Shown here: positions 1 through 5,505 of the stretch, in pieces
How positions within the stretch are numbered: position 1 is the stretch's first letter
Layout of the letters: each line of letters opens with the position of its first letter
Assembly (NCBI GenBank): GCA_900755065.1
Contig: CAAEFC010000033.1
Location: 1 to 8,624, forward strand
Direction of reading: 5' to 3'
Source of the DNA: Bacilli bacterium
Lineage (GTDB): Bacteria > Bacillota_I > Bacilli_A > RFN20 > CAG-449
Length of the DNA stretch: 8,624 bases
The notes under the pieces: generated by a model
Told to the model about the DNA's origin: nothing
Seen by the model: only the letters and a program-made list of their open reading frames with translations
Databases searched by the model: none
Made by a program: the position numbers and the translations under genes

Positions 1-902
1 AGCGTCGTGGACTCATATCCGTTTACAATCAGAAAATCGTCCATATTGTTCCCCGACGAAAGTCCGGCTTCCGCCGTTCCCTGATAGAGGTCTCCCTGAT
101 CGATGAACAGATTGTACCGATCCTTTTGAGAAGCGACGGATTGCATTTTCGCACTCAAACGGGATAGTCCCGGATAGCGATCGGTCTCTTTCACCTGCCC
201 GTGGAGATCGTTGGTCGAAAAAACCTGAATCTGAAAATCGTCGTGCTTCTCGGTAACTTCTTTCTCCCGATAATCAAACGTCAGTTCGTCGATCCGTACG
301 GTGCGCGGCGTCCAGATCGACACGTAATGCACCGTTTCCGACGAACAGTCGATCGTCAGAGGTTCGCCCGTCGTCCGGATTTCTTCGCCGTAATCGTTGG
401 GATTGTCGATGTAATTTTCCGACACCCTGTAACGGACATAACCGAACCCCGCTTCATTCTGCGTCGAAGCCGTTTCGCTGTCGATAAAGGCGTAACGGAT
501 CGTAAAACGCAGAAGTTCACCGAAAGGGGTCGCTTTTCCGTTGGTGATGAATCCGGTTTTCATCAGAGCGATATGCGCGTTTTCTTCCGGGTAAACCCGG
601 CTGTATTCCATTTCCATCGAATCGAATCGTCCGATCGTCCGTACGTTTTCCGGATCGATTTCTTCCGGCGAGTTGCTTGCGTCCAATCGCAATTCCACCC
701 AATCGCTCTCATTCCCGCCTGAACTTCCGTCCGTGGAACTTTTTCCGTCTGAAAAGATTTCCGATGCGGAGGACGCGCTTGAAAGGCTATATTCCGTTTC
801 CGACGAATCGACTGTCTGGTTCGTCTTGCAGGAACAGATGCCAAGCGCGAGAAAAACCGACGCGGCGAAACCCAGAATGCTTTTCTTTTTTTTCGTTTCC
901 AT
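1..902 (-). CDS. Lipoprotein 5'-nucleotidase/UshA-like metallophosphoesterase, 3' end outside window
   Basis: This frame stays open from an ATG at 902 to the window edge (300 codons), so the C-terminus is missing. Residues 1-25 form a lipoprotein signal: a Lys-rich start, a hydrophobic core and lipobox ICSC with Cys25 as the likely lipidated residue, then a Ser/Glu-rich linker to about 66. Residues 66-215 are a beta-rich region I do not recognise. From about 223 the calcineurin-like phosphoesterase fold begins: FSTNDLHGQ (D232, H234) is metal motif I and IDQGD (G270, D271) is motif II. The last residues, NGYESTT plus Leu, match the stretch that precedes GNHEFD in 5'-nucleotidases. The family hydrolyses nucleotides or cyclic nucleotides outside the cell, typically for phosphate or nucleoside salvage; the substrate here is unknown. 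The start is ambiguous between 902 (AGAGGA 6 nt upstream) and the in-frame ATG at 908 (AAGGA 8 nt upstream). Confidence 0.85.
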   Translation of the reverse strand, partial: METKKKKSILGFAASVFLALGICSCKTNQTVDSSETEYSLSSASSASEIFSDGKSSTDGSSGGNESDWVELRLDASNSPEEIDPENVRTIGRFDSMEMEYSRVYPEENAHIALMKTGFITNGKATPFGELLRFTIRYAFIDSETASTQNEAGFGYVRYRVSENYIDNPNDYGEEIRTTGEPLTIDCSSETVHYVSIWTPRTVRIDELTFDYREKEVTEKHDDFQIQVFSTNDLHGQVKETDRYPGLSRLSAKMQSVASQKDRYNLFIDQGDLYQGTAEAGLSSGNNMDDFLIVNGYESTT

Positions 903-924
903 ACCCATTCCTCTGTTCCTTTTC

Positions 925-933
925 ATCATAACA
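925..933 (-). promoter_or_regulatory. Possible extended -10 promoter of the phosphoesterase gene
   Basis: On the minus strand, 933-925 reads TGTTATGAT, which fits an extended -10 (TGnTATAAT) with one mismatch. No good -35 lies 17 nt upstream; GTGAAT is the nearest. Initiation near 918 would leave a very short leader, which favours the ATG at 902. I see no terminator between the TOPRIM gene stop (973) and this gene, so read-through from the upstream module is an alternative source of transcription. Confidence 0.25.
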
Positions 934-972
934 CAGATGAAATGAAAATTCACAGACAATCATCGGCTTTGC

Positions 973-1515
973 TTATGAACCCACTTTCTCTTTTTCGGCA
1001 TTCGGATTCGCTTTCACCCGATCGACGGCTTCCTTTGAAGCGAATTCCGAAAACGGCAAATTCGTGTTTACCCGGGACCATATTCGTTCGCTTTGAAATT
1101 GAATGCTCGCCAGTTTATCTTTCAAATTGCTTTGGTGAATGAATTTCTTTTTAAAATCTTCTAACGAAACCGTATGGTACATTTCGCTTATCTCTGCGAT
1201 TTTCGAAGCATAAACCAATTCATCTTCAAAAGTCCGAATGGACTGAATATGATAAATGTTCGTAAATCCGTAACTTTTCAGCATTCTGACATTTTCCTCT
1301 AAAATGTCCGTTCGGGCAACATCGGTATCATAAACCAGAATGATATTCGTTTTCGGTTTCAGAACCATCAGTCTTTGTTTGGAAATCTTGGAACAGACGA
1401 CATTCAAAACTTCAACTTTTCCCGGAATCAACGCGTTCATCGGTGGTGCTTTCAGTGTGTTGATCAATTTCTCTTCGCATTCTCCTTCGACAAAATACTG
1501 GAAGATCTTACTCAT
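973..1515 (-). CDS. Small TOPRIM-like nuclease partner of the adjacent ATPase
   Basis: A 180-residue protein. I start it at ATG 1515 rather than the longer in-frame ATG at 1575, because the N-terminal motif begins at MSKIFQYF and GGGAG lies 9 nt upstream. The first strand ends in VEGECEE (E10, E12, E14), matching the TOPRIM glutamate motif. IILVYDTD (D63, D65) matches the TOPRIM DxD motif, and a further acidic patch EDE sits at 97-99. The C-terminal third is charged and helical. TOPRIM domains bind divalent metal and cut or rejoin nucleic acid; in defence pairs such as PARIS (AriB) and RloB the TOPRIM protein is the effector held or activated by the ATPase. The start overlaps the ATPase stop by 8 nt, so translation is probably coupled. 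It is shorter than typical AriB and does not look like an exact RloB match. The TOPRIM reading is from motifs only. Confidence 0.72.
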   Translation of the reverse strand: MSKIFQYFVEGECEEKLINTLKAPPMNALIPGKVEVLNVVCSKISKQRLMVLKPKTNIILVYDTDVARTDILEENVRMLKSYGFTNIYHIQSIRTFEDELVYASKIAEISEMYHTVSLEDFKKKFIHQSNLKDKLASIQFQSERIWSRVNTNLPFSEFASKEAVDRVKANPNAEKEKVGS

Positions 1516-2659
1516 CCTGGTATTCTCCCAGTTTAAAAATCCGATCGACGTTCGGCGCCGTGGCAAAAACATCATTGTCGATCAGCGTTTTCGGAGAAAC
1601 ATTATTCCGGTTTTCGATTTCCGATCCGCATGAAACCGATATTCTCGCTTTGCCGTTTTCGTTGCGTTTTTTCAAAAAATAAAAACTATGGAACGGAAAG
1701 CCCAGACCCAGAATGTCGGAGTTATGCGTGGTAAAAAAGATCTGCTCGTTTTCCCCGAGCATCATGACCATCGTCGAAAGTATAGCCGCTTCAATATCCG
1801 CATTCACATAAGAAAACTGCTCATCGATGAGATAGATTCCGTTTTTATGATACTTAATGGCGAACATCATGTTTGCGATGTTGATCCCGTATTTCGTTCC
1901 GCTTGACAGATACGGAATAGCGGAAACTTTATTTCCCTTCTGAACGATGATTTTCCGCTTATTGTTCTGCTCGATCACAAAAGCATTGTTCGCATCTTTG
2001 CTCCGCCTGATATTCAAAATGGACGGATCGAGCGTTTTCAGAATCTGATCGAGAATATTCAGATAATCTCTGCGTTCCCGTTCGTTTTCGGTTTCGGCGA
2101 AGTCAATCGAGTCAAAACTGAACTCGGTCGCGGGCAAGATCGTCCGCCAGCCGATGTTCAGATGAATTTCACTCAGGACTTCCTGAGGCATTCCGTAATT
2201 ATCGGGCATGCTGTCCAGTTCTTTCGCTTTCGTTTCATAAGAATCTTTTGCCGAGATCTTCGTGGAAAGTTTGACGGAAGTATGCGATACCGAAACCTGG
2301 TTTTCTCTGTTTTTAGATAAGATCTTAAAGCGATGCAGTTCATGTCTGTCTTCCTGATCTTCGGCGATGTCGATTTCAATTCGCGATTCTTCGCATTCAT
2401 CGTTCAGCAATTCTTTAAGCATTTGAAAATCTTTTGTCAGAATAAAGTACAGCGTCGCCCAGATGCATTTGATCAGGGAAGTTTTACCGGTAGCATTCGA
2501 TCCTACGAAAATATTGACTTTTTTATATCTGAAACCCGGAATGTTGCACAGCCTTTCGTTATCGATCAAAGACGTTCTCAGTTTTGCCGGATAAGAAAAA
2601 TTGATATTAAAATCGTAAAAAGACAAAACGTTGTCCAATTTTAAGTTCAAAATGACCAT
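1508..2659 (-). CDS. AAA15/OLD-like ABC-type ATPase, probable sensor of a defence module
   Basis: A 383-residue ATPase of the SMC/ABC-related AAA15 (COG1106-like) group. Walker A is GSNATGKTS (53-61). The ABC signature is LSSGT (251-255), Walker B is GIYLIDE (274-280, catalytic Glu280), and the H-loop is TTH (310-312). The roughly 190 residues between Walker A and the signature form a charged, helical insert (EDQEDRHE and EFSFDSIDFAETENERERRDY), as expected for the coiled or lid region of this family. There is no fused C-terminal TOPRIM; that role is taken by the next gene. The start at 2659 is set by AGGAG (2666-2670) 6 nt upstream. In RloA, AriA and OLD relatives, ATP-driven dimers sense phage products and control a nuclease. 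The gene is AT-rich compared with its neighbours, which suggests acquisition by transfer. The ATPase assignment is firm; the defence role is inferred. Confidence 0.88.
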   Translation of the reverse strand: MVILNLKLDNVLSFYDFNINFSYPAKLRTSLIDNERLCNIPGFRYKKVNIFVGSNATGKTSLIKCIWATLYFILTKDFQMLKELLNDECEESRIEIDIAEDQEDRHELHRFKILSKNRENQVSVSHTSVKLSTKISAKDSYETKAKELDSMPDNYGMPQEVLSEIHLNIGWRTILPATEFSFDSIDFAETENERERRDYLNILDQILKTLDPSILNIRRSKDANNAFVIEQNNKRKIIVQKGNKVSAIPYLSSGTKYGINIANMMFAIKYHKNGIYLIDEQFSYVNADIEAAILSTMVMMLGENEQIFFTTHNSDILGLGFPFHSFYFLKKRNENGKARISVSCGSEIENRNNVSPKTLIDNDVFATAPNVDRIFKLGEYQDE

Positions 2660-2672
2660 ATCTTTCTCCTAA

Positions 2673-2691
2673 TATTCAATTTTTTTGAATA
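2673..2691 (-). repeat. 7-bp inverted repeat in the ATPase leader, possible operator or hairpin
   Basis: Perfect arms TATTCAA (2673-2679) and TTGAATA (2685-2691) flank a 5-nt T/A loop. The element lies between the -10 box (2703-2708) and the Shine-Dalgarno (2666-2670), covering roughly +5 to +23 of the predicted transcript. It could be a repressor operator, or an RNA hairpin ending 2 nt before the ribosome binding site. The arms are AT-rich, so an RNA hairpin would be weak and a protein-binding site is more likely. Confidence 0.5.
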
Positions 2692-2702
2692 ACTACGGAT
2701 TT

Positions 2703-2731
2703 ATTATATTCGATATTTCAAAAAATTACAA
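2703..2731 (-). promoter_or_regulatory. Sigma-A type promoter of the ATPase/TOPRIM pair
   Basis: On the minus strand, TTGTAA (2731-2726) and TATAAT (2708-2703) are separated by exactly 17 nt. The -10 is perfect consensus and the -35 matches 4 of 6 positions. Predicted initiation is near 2696, giving a leader of about 37 nt with AGGAG at 2670-2666. It is the best promoter in the window. Confidence 0.75.
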
Positions 2732-2828
2732 GCCCTGAAAACGATTTACGCCATGCTCGATCGCAACGCCGGAAAGCCGAACTTTTTTTTCACGCGGACA
2801 TATAGATAAATGTATAATGGAGATTCTC

Positions 2829-3836
2829 ATGAAAAGAAATTTGACGAAAGGGTTATTCTTTTTCCCTTTGCTGCTGGGCTTGATTCCTTTGACCGGCTGC
2901 ACGAAAAAAGAAAACACGCTGACGGTCGCCGAAGTGACGCACAGCATTTTCTACGCCCCGATGTACGTAGCCAAAAACGCCGGATATTTTGAAGAAGAAG
3001 GCATCGACATCGATATCATCACCACGCCGGGAACGGATAAGGTGATGGCCGCGCTGATTTCCAAAGAAGCCGATATCGGCCTGATGGGTCCAGAAGCCAC
3101 CGTCTATAATTATGTCAACGGGAACAAAGACTATGCGATCAACTTCGCCCAATTGACGCAAAAAGACGGATCGTTTATCTTAGGACGGGATCCGATTGAA
3201 GACTTTTCCTATGAAATGCTGATCGGAAAGACGATCATCGGCGGACGAAAAGGCGGAATGCCGTTGATGACGTTGGAACACATTTTGAGAGAAAAAGGCA
3301 TCGAATTCGGTGAAAATGATCCGAGCAAAGCGGTCAATATCCGCACCGACGTCTCTTTCGACGCGATGACCGGCGTCTTCGTCACGGGAGAATCCGATTT
3401 CGTCACCGCTTTCGAGCCGGTGGCTACTCAGGTCGAAAAACTGGGAAAAGGGTATATTCTCACCTCGTTAGGTCAGGATTCCGGCGAAATTCCTTACACC
3501 TGCTTCTCCTCGCTGAAATCCTATATGGATACCAACGAAGAGAAACTGGTCAAGTTCAGCCGCGCGATCAAGAAAGGACTCGATTTCGTTCAGACAAGGC
3601 CGATCGCCGACATCATTCCGTATCTTTCCCCCGATTTCACGTCCAGCGATCAGGAAGAACTGACGAACGTGATGACGAACTATCTTTCGATCGAAGCGTG
3701 GCCGAAAACGCCGTCTTTCTCGAAATCGAGTTTTGAAAAACTCGTCTCGATCGTCAAGGAAGCCGGAGAACTGGATTCCGCCGTCGAAGTACCGTTCGAT
3801 ACAATCGTAACCGATTCGATTCTGAAACAGATCTGA
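2829..3836 (+). CDS. NMT1/THI5-like ABC transporter substrate-binding lipoprotein
   Basis: A 335-residue extracellular solute-binding protein. Start 2829 is preferred over the in-frame ATG at 2817 because GGAG (2819-2822) lies 6 nt before it, inside the longer version, and MKRNLTK begins a standard signal peptide. Lipobox LTGC gives lipidated Cys24. From residue 31, TLTVAEVTHSIFYAPMYVAK followed by GYFEEEGIDIDII is the hallmark first lobe of the NMT1/THI5, SsuA and ThiY group. ADIGLMGPEA (81-90) and GGRKGGMPLM continue the fold. Members bind thiamine pyrimidine precursors, riboflavin, sulfonates, nitrate or related small molecules; I cannot choose among these. No permease or ATPase partner is in the window, so it may work with a distant transporter. 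Its G+C lies between that of the AT-rich module and the right-hand operon. It is transcribed divergently from the ATPase gene and ends at a strong terminator. No convincing promoter was found in 2732-2816. Confidence 0.88.
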   Translation: MKRNLTKGLFFFPLLLGLIPLTGCTKKENTLTVAEVTHSIFYAPMYVAKNAGYFEEEGIDIDIITTPGTDKVMAALISKEADIGLMGPEATVYNYVNGNKDYAINFAQLTQKDGSFILGRDPIEDFSYEMLIGKTIIGGRKGGMPLMTLEHILREKGIEFGENDPSKAVNIRTDVSFDAMTGVFVTGESDFVTAFEPVATQVEKLGKGYILTSLGQDSGEIPYTCFSSLKSYMDTNEEKLVKFSRAIKKGLDFVQTRPIADIIPYLSPDFTSSDQEELTNVMTNYLSIEAWPKTPSFSKSSFEKLVSIVKEAGELDSAVEVPFDTIVTDSILKQI

Positions 3837-3854
3837 ATTCTGTTCGGAAAAAGC

Positions 3855-3885
3855 AAAAGCGCGTAAACGAATACGCGCTTTTTTT
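3855..3885 (+). terminator. Strong intrinsic terminator, probably bidirectional
   Basis: An 11-bp stem pairs 3855-3865 (AAAAGCGCGTA) with 3872-3882 (TACGCGCTTTT) around a 6-nt loop, followed by T through 3885. It lies 18 nt after the solute-binding protein stop. Read on the minus strand, the same stem is followed by TTTTGCTTTTT, so it can also end the operon that finishes at 3964. Confidence 0.9.
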
Positions 3886-3899
3886 GGATTCATAAATTT

Positions 3900-3917
3900 T
3901 TCCGGTTTCTCCCGGAA
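3900..3917. repeat. Short GC-rich inverted repeat between convergent genes
   Basis: TTCCGG (3900-3905) and CCGGAA (3912-3917) flank 6 nt. There is no clear U-tract on either strand, so it is not a convincing terminator by itself. It may assist 3' end formation of the minus-strand operon. Confidence 0.3.
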
Positions 3918-3963
3918 GCGTTCTTTCCGCGCCCTTTATGGCCGATTTTCCTGAAAAACCCGC

Positions 3964-5505
3964 TTACCGTTTCGGAAAATTCGCCAACAGCGATTCGATC
4001 GCCTCGACGATCTTTTCCGCGCAGGCGGCGTGTTCGCTTTCAACCGGATGCCCGTTGCTTTCCGATTTTTCCAGTTTCAAGGTCATGACTCTTTCGACGC
4101 CGCTTTGCAACAGTTTCGGATAAATCGTATTTTCCAGAATCGGATAGACGTTTTCTTCCATAAAACCCGAACAGAGAAGAAAGCGGACTTCGTCTCCGTA
4201 GGCTTCCCGGAGATTCCCGACGAGCCGAAGGTATTCGTCGACGAAAACGTTTCGGTCGAAACGTCCCGACCACGAGTCATTGGTTCCCAGATTGAGAATC
4301 ACGACGTCCGGAATGTAGTTGTGCATGTTCCATTTCCGGTAACTCATCGGCGTCAGATATTCGTAACGCGTGTTCATGTTGAAATCGCCGACGATATTCC
4401 CGGCGACGGAAAGACCGATTCCGCTTCGTGCGTGAATGTTGATCTGCGCGTTCAGAGTCTCCGCGGCGATAAACGCGTAAGTCCGAAGCGTGTTCTGCAT
4501 TTCGGCATTGGTTCCGTCGGGAACGCCTTCGGCGCGGAGGTTACCGTATCCCGCAGTGATCGAATCGCCGTAAGCCTCGATCTTCAATTCGGGTTTATCC
4601 TCCGGGCATAGAAAATACCCCGTGCAGGACAGATCGTACATCGACGCGGAAGTCGCCCCCACTTCGGTCATTTTCAGAACCTTGACCGTGTGATAAGCCG
4701 GTTCGAGATTGCCCGCGATCCGGTAACGATAAGGAATCGCGCCTTTATCCAAAGCGAAGTAAGGCTGTTCGGAAAAAAGTTCGCCGTCGACATAGACCTG
4801 CAAACGCGTCGGTCCGTAGGCCGAATTATAAGCCCCGCCTAAGGTGGCAAAGCATTCCGTGCCGACGAAAGCAAATTCGAAACCGCTGGCTTCGTTGTCG
4901 AAATCGACCTGCGCGTTGGAAAATTCGTTCCGGCCGTAAAAATTGACCATTCCTTCTTCGATCGAGAACGAGTTGATCGTATCGATCGGATTCAGCACGG
5001 TGAACTCCTTTTCGTAACGCACGTCGTTGAAGACGATGCCGATCGCGCAGGTGCCTTCCTTTACCGGCGTCACTTCGCCCGATAAGTCGACGCGGGCGAT
5101 CGATTCGTCGTCGGAATAAAAAGCGTACTCCTTCCCTTCCAGATTGCAGGCTTCAAGCCGGACCTTCTGGTTCAGAACGGTGCTTTTCAAACCGGTGTAG
5201 GAAAAATCGTAAACGGTGAGATTGCCCGTATAGCGCTTTTCGCCGACGATCACCTGATAACGCGTTTCTCCTTCTTTCAGGAACGCGATCGTCGCGTTCT
5301 TGCCCTCGTAACGGACTTCCGCCAGAGAGGGATCTTCAAAGACGATCGCATCATATTCTCCCTCCCATTCCAGCCGGTAGGTTTCAGAAACCAGCCCCGC
5401 GATGCTTTCCGCCGAGGGACTCGCGGGGATCGATGAAGATGCCGAAGGGCTGCAAGCAGTCAAAACAAACGCAGCCAGCAACCAAGTCCATTTTTTTCGT
5501 TTCAT
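3964..5505 (-). CDS. Lipoprotein SGNH esterase, carbohydrate esterase family 2 type, with Big-like domain
   Basis: A 513-residue secreted esterase. The signal is MKRKKWTW with lipobox LTAC (Cys18), then a Ser/Pro/Ala-rich linker to about 35. Residues 100-172 contain a bacterial Ig-like (Big_2) pattern, with SIARVDLSGEVTPVKEGTC at 135-153. Residues 180-300 form a beta-sandwich like the N-terminal domain of CE2 enzymes. The SGNH domain runs from 308: block I YGDSITAGYG with nucleophile Ser315, a block II glycine near SGIGLS (361-366), block III NLGTND with Asn409, and block V GHP with His486. No acidic residue sits 2-3 before this His (ESNGHP), which fits CE2, where the usual Asp is absent. CE2 enzymes remove acetyl groups from xylan, glucomannan or other sugars. 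The start shares ATGA with the preceding stop and has a strong GAGGTGAT. The true substrate cannot be read from sequence. Confidence 0.87.
   Translation of the reverse strand: MKRKKWTWLLAAFVLTACSPSASSSIPASPSAESIAGLVSETYRLEWEGEYDAIVFEDPSLAEVRYEGKNATIAFLKEGETRYQVIVGEKRYTGNLTVYDFSYTGLKSTVLNQKVRLEACNLEGKEYAFYSDDESIARVDLSGEVTPVKEGTCAIGIVFNDVRYEKEFTVLNPIDTINSFSIEEGMVNFYGRNEFSNAQVDFDNEASGFEFAFVGTECFATLGGAYNSAYGPTRLQVYVDGELFSEQPYFALDKGAIPYRYRIAGNLEPAYHTVKVLKMTEVGATSASMYDLSCTGYFLCPEDKPELKIEAYGDSITAGYGNLRAEGVPDGTNAEMQNTLRTYAFIAAETLNAQINIHARSGIGLSVAGNIVGDFNMNTRYEYLTPMSYRKWNMHNYIPDVVILNLGTNDSWSGRFDRNVFVDEYLRLVGNLREAYGDEVRFLLCSGFMEENVYPILENTIYPKLLQSGVERVMTLKLEKSESNGHPVESEHAACAEKIVEAIESLLANFPKR

Larger units (their letters stand above)
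973..2731 (-). other. AT-rich two-gene ATPase/TOPRIM island with its own promoter
   Basis: Counted by eye in 60-base blocks, G+C is 20/60 at 1801-1860, 19/60 at 1201-1260 and 22/60 at 2281-2340. It is 34/60 at 421-480, 29/60 at 3241-3300 and 39/60 at 7201-7260. The drop coincides with the promoter and the two overlapping genes. I found no terminal repeats, integrase or tRNA at the edges, so the boundary is compositional only. Confidence 0.5.

Noticed and set aside
201..722. Plus-strand frame of 173 codons at the left end
   Set aside because: The minus strand is open through the whole region and encodes phosphoesterase motifs and a lipoprotein signal.
1516..1575. 20-residue N-terminal extension of the TOPRIM protein
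   Set aside because: It lies wholly within the ATPase coding end, is Arg-rich and unlike a domain start, and the internal ATG 1515 has a ribosome site and a direct motif start.
2771..2790. Terminator hairpin before the T8 run at 2783-2790
   Set aside because: The only stem (CGG/CCG) is 3 bp, and no plus-strand gene ends upstream.
2813..2818. TATAAT as the -10 of the solute-binding protein gene
   Set aside because: It overlaps the alternative ATG at 2817, and initiation about 7 nt downstream would remove the GGAG ribosome site. No -35 at 16-18 nt was found. It is probably chance in an AT-rich stretch.
2732..2828. TPP or other riboswitch ahead of the NMT1/THI5-like gene
   Set aside because: The leader is too short for a TPP aptamer and I see no conserved CUGAGA/ACCUGA-type cores or paired stems.
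909..2828. Target-site duplication or terminal repeats around the AT-rich module
   Set aside because: Comparing both edges by eye gave no matching direct or inverted repeats longer than a few bases.
5502..5505. Frameshift splitting one long protein into the lipoprotein and the esterase
   Set aside because: The second gene has its own signal peptide, lipobox and strong ribosome site, so these are two genes with an ATGA overlap.
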